The position numbers and the translations under genes are program-made. From assembly GCA_029706075.1 (NCBI GenBank), contig JAINUG010000055.1:3190385-3254384 (forward strand): 64,000 nucleotides of DNA. The letters are read 5' to 3'. Source of the stretch: Aldrovandia affinis. Lineage: Eukaryota > Chordata > Actinopteri > Notacanthiformes > Halosauridae. The notes beneath the pieces were generated by a model. That model ran no database searches. It had not been told where the DNA came from and worked only from the letters and a program-made list of their open reading frames with translations. Positions 45,806-56,380 of this stretch are shown piece after piece (within the stretch, counting starts at the first letter, position 1; every line of letters starts with the position of its first letter).

Positions 45806-46321
45806 ATTACAGAAAGTGTGGGGGGGCAACGTACAAACACGAAACACAACGCCGACAAGAACAAGGCACAACAGATAAAAACGGGGACATTACAATCAAA
45901 GGAGGAAATAGGGGAAGGGGGGGGTTGCGAGGTGGGGGTGCGGAGGCGGGGTGATTGCTGGTGTGCATGAAGTGCGTGTGTGTGTGTTAATCAGTTAGTC
46001 CTTGTCAAGTGTAGATGTGAGTGTCTGTGTGTAATTCTGTAGAGTTCTTCTGGTCTGAGACAGATCTCAGGCGCACGCGCACGCGCACGCAGAATGTTCC
46101 AACGATAACAGGTTGCTACGGAAACGCCCTCGGTCGGCCTCGTCCGAAAGTCATCAACAGAGTTGTTTGGGTTGGGATGATGGGGGTGTAGGGAAAGTTT
46201 CTCATCCGTCCGTAGAATTTCCAGGGGACGATGACGCAACGGCCTTGCCAGACCGATAGTAGGGGAGCCAGATTAGAATGTTATGGGTTAGGATGTAGGG
46301 CAGCAAGTTTAATGCTACTCC
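45806..46321. other. Non-coding, C-rich and hexamer repeat
   Basis: 45905-45955 is G-rich on the plus strand. 46073-46091 is a short (CGCACG)n run. No gene is seen in either strand. Confidence 0.5.
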
Positions 46322-46768
46322 TCATTTTTCCCCAGAGAATTTTTCTTGGTTTTCAATGGTTGCACGTCGCTGTTGTAGAATGCTAAGTTTCCCAGAGATC
46401 TTGTCCAATTTCCAACCCAGTTCAGCCACCGCCGCCATCTGAGAACCTAGCGCTCTACCCATCTCGTTTAATATGACAGGCACCTTTTGGGCGTTTTGAG
46501 ACGATGCCATCTTTCCAATTTCCCGATAGATCAGTGCCAATGCTAATCCTAGCAACAACTGTCCTGCTATCATGAAGCCGAATAGGTACAAATCCTCGAC
46601 GTCCTCAACGGAAAGCGCCGCCAGGCACACCGGTCGCCAGCTGTTCCACGCGTCCATGGCATATCCCGCAGCGAAAGTCCCGTCCGGACAGACCGGCTCC
46701 CCCGAGCCTGCTTTCCTTGTTGAAAAAATTGTATCAGTTGCGTTGAGAGACCAGCTTATTAACTCCAT
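46322..46768 (-). CDS. Uncharacterised 148-residue single-pass membrane protein ORF
   Basis: An unbroken 148-codon frame starts at an ATG with A at -3 and G at +4; an in-frame TAA lies three codons upstream, fixing the start. Residues 1-59 are a short N-terminal part with cysteines at 27 and 48 and an N-glycosylation sequon NAT at 9-11. EDVED precedes a hydrophobic segment, LYLFGFMIAGQLLLGLALAL (60-79). YREIGK follows, so positive charge lies on the C-terminal side, predicting N-out/C-in topology. Residues 96-142 are heptad-like (VILNEMGRALGSQMAAVAEL, KLDKISGKLSILQQRR), suggesting a coiled coil. I recognise no family. It lies inside a repeat-rich unit ending in a retroposon tail, so it may be an element-encoded protein, a retrocopy of a host gene, or a small host gene. 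Confidence 0.5.
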   Translation of the reverse strand: MELISWSLNATDTIFSTRKAGSGEPVCPDGTFAAGYAMDAWNSWRPVCLAALSVEDVEDLYLFGFMIAGQLLLGLALALIYREIGKMASSQNAQKVPVILNEMGRALGSQMAAVAELGWKLDKISGKLSILQQRRATIENQEKFSGEK

Positions 46769-46899
46769 TATTAGAATTTAGTTTCGAAAAACCACAGAGA
46801 GAGAGAGACTCCAGAAACTCCAGAACACAGTGACACGAGAGACGAGAGACGAGAGACAGTGAGGAGAGAAGGAAAAAATGCGACCGCCCCCGCGGAGAG

Positions 46900-46975
46900 A
46901 TAGAGACAGGAGAGGGCTGAACGACTGGACTGAATGAGCCTAGATGGGCTGAACGACCTGTTCTCATCATTAACA
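46900..46975 (-). repeat. CR1-like LINE 3' fragment
   Basis: The minus strand reads GAGAACAGGTCGTTCAGCCC and ATCTAGGCTCATTCAGTC, related to the fragments at 17165 and 57756. Confidence 0.5.
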
Positions 46976-47280
46976 TATTCACACCCTGATAAAAAAAGCA
47001 TAAAATAAACTATATAAGTAATGAGGTATATTTTATGCTAAAAAAATGCAGAAAATTCCAAACCTACAATATGAATACAATTGTTCAGAAAAACTTTTTA
47101 TTTTATTAATAATATTTTGTTTCCAGAAAACATCTGGATCACAATTATTCACTCCCCAAACTATTCTTTTAAATTGAATCCAACAAAAACAAATCTTCAT
47201 AAATATACAACTTATTTGAAGTTCATTGGAAGGTTATGGAACTATACAGTGGCCTACAATGGTTTCCTGTTTCCCTAGGG

Positions 47281-47710
47281 CAGGGGTGGCCAACCCGCGG
47301 CTCCCGAGCCGCATGCGGCTCTTTGCCTGGTTTCATGCGGCTCTTACGTTCATATCGAAGTTTGTGTTTTTCTTTTTTTTAATGTGCGTGTTCGCTTCGC
47401 TTGAGTTCAATACGGTATTTTCGTCAAACGCGCACCGCTCGCAAAATTTCAGAAGACGAAAAAAACCCACAGTTAGGGCAGCGGTCCCCAACTTTTTTGC
47501 ACCACGGACTGGTTTCATGCACCGGGTTTAAAATTAAATTAGGAGGGGCGCAATTTTTTTTATTCCTCTTACCACCCCCCCCCGGTCCGCGAAATAAATG
47601 AACTGGTGTCCGGTTTTATTTCGCGTGTAGCACCCCCCCCGTGATGTGGCTCTTTGCGGTAACACAGTAACAAATTTGGCTCTTAGTCTCTGACTGGTTG
47701 GCCACCCCTG
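47281..47710. mobile_element. Chimeric hAT-type non-autonomous element
   Basis: Ends CAGGGGTGGCCAACCCGCGG and GTTGGCCACCCCTG are inverted, flanked by an exact 8-bp duplication CCCTAGGG (47273-47280 and 47711-47718). Inside, at 47479, a second hAT-style terminus CAGCGGTCCCCAACTTTTTT begins and runs GCACCACGGACTGG; its partner end is absent. The element is therefore a fusion of two hAT-type families bounded by one set of functional ends. Confidence 0.88.
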
Positions 47711-47775
47711 CCCTAGGGTATAAAAAGGAGGGAACACACATTTGAAATACTGTGGTCAGCTGTCATCATGGTGAC

Positions 47776-48700
47776 ATGAAAGCATCAGACAAAAGGTTAT
47801 TAACCTCTACAGATCAGGAGATGGTTACAAAACAATCACTAAAAAGTTAAAGATACTGCTTTCCACTGTTGTGTCAATTATTAGGAAGTTTAAGGCCACT
47901 GGAAGAGTGCCTAACCTGCCAGGTAGATGGGAGTCTACCTTGCCCCCACATGTAGTGAGACAGATGGTTTGAGAGGCAAAAAGAAGTCCAAGGGGCACAG
48001 TTCAAGATCTCCAAAACAAACTGGCATCTTGGGGCTACAAGGTGTCTAAAGCTACCATTTGACGATGCCTACACGACAATGGCCTTTATGGCAGAGTTGC
48101 AAGAAGGAAGCCTCTTTTGAAGACAATTCACCGAAAAAGGCATCTTGAATTCGTCAAACTATATCTGAACTACAATTGGAACCGTGTCTTGTGGTCAGAT
48201 GAAACACAAATTGAGCTTTTTGTATATGCACATCAGTGTTATGTTTGGCGTCCAAAAAATGCAAGTAATGTTGAAAAGCACCTCATAGCTATGGTGAAAG
48301 ATGGTGGTGGATCTTTAATGCTTTGGGGTTGGTTTGCATCCACAGGCCCTGGGGCCCTTATTAAAATAGATGGAACCATGAACTCCAGGATGTACCAAGA
48401 CATTTTGTCCAAAAACCTTGTTCCCTCTGCCAGGAAGCTACACCTTAGCTGCAGATGGACCTTCCAACAAGGCAACGATCCCAAAAATATGTCCAAAGCA
48501 ACTAAGAAATGGTTGACAGAGCACAAGATCAATGTCCTGATGTGTCCTGATCTCAGTCTCCAGACCTGAATCCAATTGAACATTTGTGGTTTGAACTCAA
48601 AAAAGCAGTGATTTCCACAAATGTCAACCCAAGAATCTGAAGGAACTAGATCAATTCAGCATGGATTTTTTTAGCCTTGTACGAGGCAAATACAGAAGGC
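47776..48700 (+). pseudogene. Tc1-type transposase, nearly complete but frameshifted
   Basis: The 150-codon open frame 48117-48569 carries WSDETQIELFVYAHQCYVW with the first catalytic aspartate, KDGGGSLMLWGW, and FQQGNDPKNMSKA with the second aspartate. A small duplication around 48535-48555 (GTCCTGATGTGTCCTGAT) shifts the frame just before the SPDLNPIEHLW-type motif, which is readable in the next frame. The N-terminal DNA-binding part (47776-48100) has stops. It is the best preserved transposase core of the window, but still inactive. Confidence 0.82.
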
Positions 48701-49005
48701 TACACTACAGAAGGCAAATACTTGCTGTTATAATGGCCAAGGGAGGAACCACAAAGTACTTATAACAAGGGTGTGAATATTTGTGATTCTTGATTTTTCT
48801 GGAGAAAAAAATAATAATTTGTGAACCGTTCGATTGTGGTTTGTGCCAATGCGTTATTATTAAAGAATACAATTTTCTGCATTTTGTGAGCATAAAATAA
48901 AGCTCATTACTTATACAGTTTATTTCATATGAGCTCTTTTGTTCATCTTTATCAAGGGTGTGAATAAAAATGGAGTCTACTGTATATATATATTCATGTA
49001 TATAA

Positions 49006-49853
49006 TTATTCAGGCCCCTTCACTTTTTCCGCATTTGTTGTGTTACAGGCTTAATTTCAAATGGATTAAATCGATGTTTTGCCATCAATCTACACACAAT
49101 GCCCCATAATGACAAAGCGAAAACACATTTTTAGAAACTGTTGCAAATGTATTAAAAATAAAAAACTATGTCATTTACATAAGTATTCCGGCCCTTTGCT
49201 ATGACACTCCAAATTGAGCGAAGATGCATCCTGTTTCCTTTGATCATCCTTGAGATGGTAGTGGCTAGATGGAAGCCACTCCTGAGTAAAAAGCATATGA
49301 CAGCCTGCCTAGTTTGCCAAACAGCACTTAAAGGACTCTGAGAGCATGAGGAAAAAGATTCTCTGTTCTGATGAGACAAAAAATTATTTGGCCTGAATGC
49401 CTAGTGCTACCATGAAGACCTGATTGATGGAGTGCTGCAGAGATGGTTGCCATTCTGGCCCGGACGGCCATCTCTAAGAAGGGTTGTGGTGGTTCCAAAT
49501 TTCTTCCATTTCACAATGATGGAGCCCACCGTGCTCATGGGAATTTTCAATGCTTTAGTAATGTTCTTATACCCTTCCCCCAATCTATGCCTCGACACAA
49601 TTCTATCTCGGAGGTCTTTGGAGAGTTTCTTGGACTTCATGGCTTGGTTTTTGCTCTGACATGCACTGTGAACTGTGGGACCTTATACAGACAGGTGTGT
49701 GCCTTTCTAAATCATGTCCAATATGAATACTTGAATACTGAATACTCATGTAAATTACATATTTCAGTTTTTTATTTTAATACATTTGCAAACGTATTTT
49801 TGCTTTGTCATTATGAAAAAGTGAAGGGGCCTGAATACTTTCCAAAGCCACTG
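49006..49853 (-). mobile_element. Tc1-type element, internally deleted
   Basis: The right end reads GTGAAGGGGCCTGAATACTT and finishes AAAGCCACTG at 49853, followed by TA. The left side has the inverse, TATTCAGGCCCCTTCACTTT, without the outer 17 or so bases. The element is about 850 bp. Confidence 0.82.
49330..49640 (-). pseudogene. Tc1-type transposase N-terminal fragment
   Basis: The minus frame from 49640 reads MKSKKLSKDLRDRIVSRHRL and then ITKALKIPMSTVGSIIVKWK, the first helix-turn-helix. It continues to FGTTTTLLRDGRPG before deletion of the central part. A WSDET-like stretch can be read in another frame near 49355-49380 (TTCTGATGAGAC). No catalytic core remains intact. Confidence 0.75.
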
Positions 49854-49859
49854 TATATA

Positions 49860-52800
49860 TATATATAATGCTATTTCATGCTGAAATCTTATGTCAGTCA
49901 AAAGGGTTTCCAGACAATCTCAAGTTGTATTTAAGAATTGGCCGCTGTTGTGGAAGACCTTCAGAATCGTATTCCTATTTTCTGTGCTCTGTGAATACAT
50001 GCAGACCCTCTGTTTTGGATTCAGAAATGGCATTCAAAATGTATTGCATTTTACCATTTCTTATCTAAAATCCCAAAGTATAATTTGTAATTTAACATAT
50101 AAATATTTTTTGGTGACCTCTAGAGGTTTGAGCACTGTACAACCTGTGGATGGAAAATATGGACGAGTAAGAATTCCAGAATTAATTCCAATACGCACTG
50201 TGTGTGTATTGTTTTTATGAAGGTACGTTAAATGCGCATCATTATTTAAAAAAAACAGTACGCCGATATGCATTGTATTTCGTTGTATTTTATTGTGTGT
50301 ATCGAATTTAACTGTGGCACACTTTTTTAAATCTTCGATAGGAAAATGGACACTTGCGGCACAGCTTTGATGCACTTACACTGAACAAACAGCAGGTGGA
50401 GCGATTAGCTTTTTGAAAATGCCAATACTGATGATTGAGGCGACAATGAAGCAGGAAGCACTTTTCCAATTTAATGCAACATTGTGATTCAAATTTTAGA
50501 ATCGGTCTACTTCATAACACACCAGTACTGCTAAAACCATGACTACTTATATTACTTATGGTAATTGTAGTTGGTGGTAGAATAATGATTACAGTTAATA
50601 ATTGTATAGCTTCAGAAGAAGAAACAACACCACTCTACCCCAATACTTTCATGGGTGATATTCACTTACTGTTGCTAGGCTAGTGGGAAATAATGCTAAC
50701 TGGCCAAATATTTTTTTTGTATTCATTTCAACATGGCTGTCACCTGACTTTTTGTCTGTTTTGTCACCCTTTCTGAAGGGTGTGAATGCCACTTATTTTG
50801 TCATTCATATATGTATAATTAATATAATTAACCACATTTGCTATGAAACAATCGTGGAAATCACTTAAAATTATAACCTGATAAAAAATGAATTCATCCT
50901 TTTTGATAAATCCTTTTTTTCACAAACATAGTATTCAGAACATTGGCAATTTAATTGAGTACAATTGTATAGTCAACATCACTATTCATTTGCCTTCTCA
51001 TTATTTATTATTAATGCTTTTATATCATAATAGCTTGGATGTAGGCAAGGTGCGCAGAGTGGATAAAATGCGTGCTGTTTTAGAACACGCTCGGCTCGAA
51101 ACCATCTCATAGCCCTGCACTAGAGACCTGCTGCTCAAACCTCCTTAGGATTTCTGGGGTCTTATGATCCATATTTTATTTGTAAATGTCATTCAGCGCA
51201 CTTACCAGAGGTTGCTAACATGTAGACACGAGAGTCAATACTACTTAAAGATACATGCATTGTTTCAAACGCACTGGCGTTTTTTACACATGATTCCGTT
51301 TATGTGATTAGTATCGGTTGTGTTTGTAAGACTCTTGCTAGCAGTGGGAGGGATGGTAGCATAGCCTTAAGGCCTCTACATGCTTCTGCGTAAGCAACGG
51401 GACTGCAACGCGACAGCGACGCAACATTCCTCTGCAACATGTTGCAGAGCACATGGCAATACATACTTCTGCGCAACCTGGTTCATTTTATACCGTGTTG
51501 AACAAATTATGCTAGCTATCTATATCGTTAGCTACTGTTAGCAAGATTTATTTGGCCGTGATACCAGGTTGCTAGCTAGCTAGCTAGCTAGATATCGATA
51601 GTTTTGCTTAACTAACGTTGACATAGATATATACAGTTGTTGTTGTATATATCGTTGTATGCAGCTGCCAACAACAATGTCTATCGCTGTATTACTTCAC
51701 TGATCTCTTGTGCGAACTATGATTGTTCTTACCATGTATTAATGCACATCTAGTAAATTGCTCTGGATAAGAGCGTCTGATATATGCTTAAAAAAATGTA
51801 TATGCACCCTGCTCTTTCTTTGTTTTGTTAGTTGAATATTCTGCGCATTAAGGTGTTGTAGTGACATGTTACATTTATATGTAATCTAAAGCACAACACA
51901 AAACATCTGGATATTTGCAACCTTAAATATATAATTTAGAATGGCGTGAAGACCACAGTCAATCGTTCGTTGTTTGCAGAATCTCCGAGTTTAATGTACT
52001 GTCAGTACAATAGACTTTAAAACCATGTAAGCAGCGTGTGTGCGAGCAACTCACCTTTATAGCATTAAAGTAATAGAGTAATCACGTGGAACAAAGGAAC
52101 CAGCAGATGACTCTTGAAAATAATGTTAATGTATAATGTGGTCTTCTCACAGAATGAAAAAAATCGCTGCTTTTATCTTTCTCCCCTAATCTGGATGTCG
52201 CTCTGGATAAAAGCATCTGCTAAATGCTTAAAATGTCAAATGTAAAAAATGAGGTGTACAAAACTATTAGGAGCACAACTCTGTGACTTGTGAAGTAGCG
52301 GACCCTTCCAATCAGCATTTTTCAAGGGAACCAGATTACTCGACAACTATTTGAGTTCTCTAAGACCAGGAGTAGCCCGAACTCTTAACGTCCATACGAC
52401 AGGACAAGAACAGGACTTCCTAGATTTCACTGTAGAACGAACAGGATCTGCAGCAAGAAAATGACATGGAGCTAAACCAGAAAACGACAACCACCAAAGT
52501 GCTGATTACTTTTCAAGTTTTTACCATCTTCCTCATCAAAAAAATAAAATAAAAACTGTATACCAGAGAGAAAGATTAAAAGTCAGACACTGAAGTGGAG
52601 GGAGGTGAGTGCATTTATGGGTCACACGCTTTGGAACAGCGCCATCGCTGAGTCCACACAACTTGTCCTCAGCAGCCCCCATGCCCACGCCGGGGTGGGG
52701 TCTCGGTCATTAGAGCACGGCAGGTAGAGGCTTTAATCACATGATTAAAACCGCAAGTCGGGAAGGGACACACACACACACACAAGCTCCCCACCACATC

Positions 52801-53060
52801 CATTACAGCCAAGGAGGTAGAGCTTCACTGTGGGCATCGGGGAGGGCTGCTCCTTCCACACTGCACTAGGCCCGGATCTTACAGTACAGAGCCAGGCAGG
52901 GGTACGACCACCTGCCTCTGGCCTGGCTTTGAGCGAGCTCAAATCACTGCTGCGAGCGAAGTCATTCGTTAAATATACGTTGAGTCAATTTACTAGAGAA
53001 CATTGTTGTATTTGTCGCAAGGAGTTGAAATTGGAACTTTCAGGTTCCAATTTGCTGTAT
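49860..53060. other. No gene seen; SINE tails and a perfect palindrome inside
   Basis: SINE-type tails occur at 51755-51795 (TTGCTCTGGATAAGAGCGTC) and 52190-52235 (GTCGCTCTGGATAAAAGCAT). A perfect 20-bp palindrome, CTCTGCAACATGTTGCAGAG, lies at 51430-51449. A (GCTA)n run lies at about 51571-51590. No frame longer than about 110 codons, and none with a motif. Confidence 0.55.
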
Positions 53061-53070
53061 ACTCACTTTT

Positions 53071-53250
53071 AGAGCCATAATGTCCGCCTTTAGTCCCGGA
53101 AAATAAGAATAGATGACAAGAACAGACATATCAGCCCACACAGTTTCATAATTTATCTACAATCACCCCTGTCTATACACTCTTAGAGCCAAAATGTCAG
53201 CCATAGTCCTGTACTCCCAGAGCCATAACGTCAGCCTCTATTCCACGAGG
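53071..53250 (+). repeat. Three-copy AGAGCCATAATGTC-type repeat split by a LINE fragment
   Basis: AGAGCCATAATGTCCGCC (53071), AGAGCCAAAATGTCAGCC (53185) and AGAGCCATAACGTCAGCC (53219) are related. A diverged CR1-like piece, AATAAGAATAGATGACAAGA (53102), separates the first from the others. Confidence 0.65.
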
Positions 53251-53792
53251 TGCAGAATGCATTTCCTTCGGATGAGGATTGATTCTGACAGCCAGCGGAC
53301 CCTCATGTTTTGTACACACATTAATGTATACGTTGAAGGCTTAAAAGTAAGAGGAGCTGCCCGGGCAAATGCAAAATGACGCATTCCGCCTCAATGTTCC
53401 CAACTCGTTTGAATTATTGATCTAACTGGGCATTAGCAGCCAGTTTGTGTCAGAGTAAAAGCGTGTAGCAGACAAAACATCAGTGCAGCTGTGTACGCGA
53501 ACACACGCGATGGAGGAAAAGCAGCCCATTCACCTATATTTAACTCCACCCTGCTTTTATTCATTTGAGTTATTTTACAGACACTGAGAAAAATTGCAGT
53601 GCAAGGAGGAGTGAACGGGTTGCTTCATCTCAGTGCTGGAGTCAGGCTCGGCAGGGATAGAGGAAAACACACTGTACTTCCCCGATTCTCTGAAGTCACT
53701 TTTGATACTCTTCACCATCTCCCAGCTAAGGCAGCGTCCATTCCTGCCTGTCTCAGGGTACCGGGATAGCAGAGGGGAAAACTGTCAGGGTG
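53251..53792. other. No gene seen
   Basis: Unique-looking DNA before the fold-back element; no supported frame. Confidence 0.5.
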
Positions 53793-54235
53793 CAGGTAAC
53801 TGCCAAAATAAAGGAAACACTTGAGTAAATGAAGGGTTCTGGTGGCTCTGTTATGGTGTGGGAACATTTTCATGGCATGGTTTAGGCCCACTCGACCCCT
53901 TAGAGCAGGGGTGTCAAACTCATTCCATGGAGGGCCGTGTGTGCAGGTTTTGTTGCAACCAACGCCCTACACCAGGTGATTTCAATTAGTTCCCCTGCTT
54001 GGTTGAAGAAGGGAGATAATTAGTGGAATCCCCTGGTGTAGTGCGTTGGTTGCAACAAAAACCTTCATACACTCGGCCCTCCATGGAATGAGTTTGACAC
54101 CCCTGCCTTAGAGGGTAAGGTAAACGCCAGGTGATCACTCGGAACGGCTTTGTATATATTGGCATTTACTGTGCCCTCTAAGGGGTCGAGTGGACCTAAA
54201 CCCATAACAGAGCTGCCAGAACCCTTCATTTACTC
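53793..54235. mobile_element. Fold-back Tc1 derivative, CAGGTAACTGCC family
   Basis: It starts CAGGTAACTGCCAAAATAAA. The left arm contains GAAGGGTTCTGGTGGCTCTG and CACTCGACCCCTTAGAG. The right arm carries their inverses, CTCTAAGGGGTCGAGTG and CAGAACCCTTCATTTACTC, and is truncated before the outer terminus. The two arms are copies of the same transposon interior in inverted orientation. A 200-bp hAT MITE interrupts the left arm. Confidence 0.78.
53906..54105. mobile_element. Palindromic hAT-type MITE, complete
   Basis: The element runs from CAGGGGTGTCAAACTCATTC to GAATGAGTTTGACACCCCTG, 200 bp, nearly palindromic, with an exact 8-bp duplication CCTTAGAG (53898-53905 and 54106-54113). It is the same family as 41759-41959. 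Confidence 0.93.
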
Positions 54236-54809
54236 CCCCTCTTCCCTCGCGTGGTGCTAGATGACTCTCAATGGCAAAACACAGCATTCTGCTGTGATTC
54301 CTACCAAAGTGTTTTGGTGGGGTGCGTGACTGAGCAGACCCAGAATGCAACAGTGAATCATTTCACAGGGCACTGAGGACACTGAGCGGGTCTTTATCGT
54401 TCCTGTCCAAGCATTCCCACGCGTGCTCTTCGCTTGTTATTCACATGTAAAGTGAGACCAGGAACGAGCCTAAACAATGGCGGTGCAGTTAATTAGCAAG
54501 AGGAACAACAGTATTCCCAAGAAGACCACCCTTTTGTTCACTCTGTTCCTGTTCTCTTTTTCTTCTTCTTATTCTGGAGCCTAGAAGAGATTTCAGAGAG
54601 AGGGATTATTCGGTGTAGTCATTTGTCTAAGGTAAATTCCAATTGGCTCTGTATTACAACTTCATGAAAGGGGCAAGGTGTGCTTATCGCTGATAAGTCC
54701 CTCTCCGTGCCAGAGTCTCCTGCTAAACCTAGCCTCATTTGAACGCCGCTTGTCTCTCCTCCAATGACGAATTGCTCAAGCCGGCTCTAAGCTGAGTTCC
54801 CACGTCTCA
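54236..54809. other. No gene seen
   Basis: Unique-looking mixed-composition DNA without a supported frame. Confidence 0.5.
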
Positions 54810-55090
54810 ATTGAATTGAATTACATTTTATTCGTGTTGTGCTTTTTACATAGAACTGTCAGAAAGAAGCTTTACAGAAAACAAAAGATATGAATACAAG
54901 AAAATACCATGCCTGTACCCCCAAAAAGCCAGAAAGTGAGGCAAAAAAAACTTGCCAGTGGGAAGAGAAAAAACATTCCTAACGGTGGCAAGAAAAAAAA
55001 CTCCCCAGTGGGAAGAAATCTCAGGAGGAACGCATCTTAGAGGGGGAGCCCATCGTCCGCTGGCCGGCTCAGGTACCAGTAGTGGTAGGT
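54810..55090 (+). repeat. Dispersed fish repeat fragment
   Basis: TTGAATTGAATTACATTTTA and ACTCCCCAGTGGGAAGAAAT followed by CTCAGGAGGAACGCATCTTA resemble a common fish interspersed repeat, from memory. An internal near-duplicate (TTGCCAGTGGGAAGAG and CTCCCCAGTGGGAAGA) supports repeat origin. Confidence 0.5.
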
Positions 55091-55321
55091 AGGCTAAATG
55101 CCCTTAGAAGGGGAGAGGAAGGCCTCCTTGTTGTGTGGTTGTTCTCCCTCCCCAGCAGTTTAAGCAGGGTCCAGGTGGAGTGTGAGTGACCTGCTTTTGT
55201 GTAGACCCCTCACACTTAACTACTCGTAATGTGCCACTTCATACCAAGGCCATATTTGTGAACACTGCTGGGTTTTAGTGTCAGGGTTTATTAACTAAAC
55301 TATACCAAATCAATCAAAAAT

Positions 55322-55348
55322 GTTTGTAAAATGTTACATTTTACAAAC
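55322..55348. repeat. Perfect 12-bp inverted repeat
   Basis: GTTTGTAAAATG, a TTA loop, then CATTTTACAAAC. It lies 34 bp before the solo LTR. Confidence 0.9.
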
Positions 55349-55382
55349 GCCACAGTGTTGCTAGTTCAAAACCTGCTCCAAC

Positions 55383-56121
55383 TGTCACGTCTCGTGTTCG
55401 TGTTCCCCGTAATGAGGTGTTTGTAGTTTATTCCATGTTTTCCTAGTTGTCCGGTCCGTGTTTTTACTTTCGCTTTCCTGTTTCCTGTCTCATCATTGTA
55501 TAATCGTTTTCACCTGTTTCTCGTTGTTTTATGTAGTTAAGCTGTTCGTTTCCCATGTTCATTTCCAGATTGTCTCATCATTGTATTATCGTTTTCACTT
55601 ATTCCTCATGTGTCTGTTTGCAGTCAGCTGCATTCGTGTTAATTCATTTTACATTTACATTCCTGATTGTTTCTTGTTATGTCTAAATGTATATAAGCTG
55701 TGCGTTTTCCCATGTTCGTTGCCAGATTGTCTTGTGCTTTACTTATGCCTACACAACTTTCCAGCGTTTTCTTTGTTTACCCGTGTTTTGTTTCCTCGTG
55801 TTCGTGTTCTTGCTTCCGTGTTTGTTCCTGTCTCAGTCTCGTTCCCGATCCACCTGTTCGTGCTCCTCGTGGTCCCAGCCCTGCTCCTCTCTGTGTTCCC
55901 TGGACTGATTTCCTGTTATCGACCTCCGCCTGCCCATTGACCACGTCTTGCCTGCCTCTGACACAGCTGAAGCCTGGAATGAACTTTGCCTGTCCCCGAC
56001 CACTCTTTGGATGCCTGTATTGCCCTGATTGCTCCTGTTTGACCATTGCCTGTATTTATGCAATAAAGGACATTATTGCATTTCTCGGTCCGCGCCTGGT
56101 TTTCCGGTACCATTCGTGACA
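55383..56121 (+). mobile_element. Solo LTR with 5-bp target duplication
   Basis: The 739-bp stretch begins TGTCACG and ends CGTGACA. Both sides carry CCAAC (55378-55382 and 56122-56126). A polyadenylation signal lies in TATGCAATAAAGGAC near 56058, close to the 3' end. Inside, TGTCTCATCATTGTATAATC (55485) recurs as TGTCTCATCATTGTATTATC (55571), and CCCATGTTCATTTCCAGATT (55552) recurs near 55707. The 160-codon frame inside is not a gene. Confidence 0.88.
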
Positions 56122-56157
56122 CCAACAGGTTATATATTGAATTTTAATTGAATTATA

Positions 56158-56380
56158 TTGATTTATATTTAGGAGATGCTCTTATCCAGAACAACGTACA
56201 GTTTACATTTCTTCACAGACAATCCATTTATACCACTGGATATTTCCCGAAGCAATTCAGGTTCAAGTACCTTGCTCAAGAGTACAATGGCAGTGCCCCA
56301 TCTGGGAAGCGAACCTGCAAACTCAGTTCCAAGTTACAAGCCCAGTTCCCTCACCATTATACTACACTGCCGCCTCATGT
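56158..56380 (-). mobile_element. tRNA-derived SINE copy
   Basis: On the minus strand, TTTGCAGGTTCGCTTCCCAG has a B-box-like core. It is followed by GGGGCACTGCCATTGTACTC, TTGAGCAAGGTACTTGAACC and the tail TTGTTCTGGATAAGAGCATC, the same order as at 58436-58668. Confidence 0.78.

Larger units (their letters stand above)
45397..46975 (-). mobile_element. LINE-like unit carrying an intact membrane-protein ORF
   Basis: In minus orientation the order is: CR1-like piece (46900-46975), GA/CT-rich leader, 148-codon ORF (46322-46768), a long 3' untranslated part with a (CGCACG)n run, a minisatellite (45472-45805) and a retroposon tail. The tail reads TGTAAAGCGCTTTGAGCTGC, then TATGAAAGGCGCTATATTAA and a TTACTTACTTACT end. 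No reverse transcriptase is present. Whether these parts form one mobile unit or are neighbours by chance cannot be decided from one copy. Confidence 0.4.
46975..48982 (+). mobile_element. Tc1-type element, left end trimmed, carrying a hAT insert
   Basis: The right end reads GTGTGAATAAAAATGGAGTC and finishes CTACTG at 48982, followed by TA. The left end starts inside the inverse repeat at TATTCACACCCTGATAAA, lacking the outer roughly 18 bp. Inverted similarity continues inward (AACTATATAAGTAATGAG versus its inverse near 48905). A 430-bp hAT-type element interrupts it at 47281-47710. Transposase is on the plus strand. Confidence 0.82.

Noticed and set aside
55458..55940. 160-codon hydrophobic frame
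   Set aside because: It lies inside a solo LTR of pyrimidine-rich sequence; hydrophobicity follows from T-richness.
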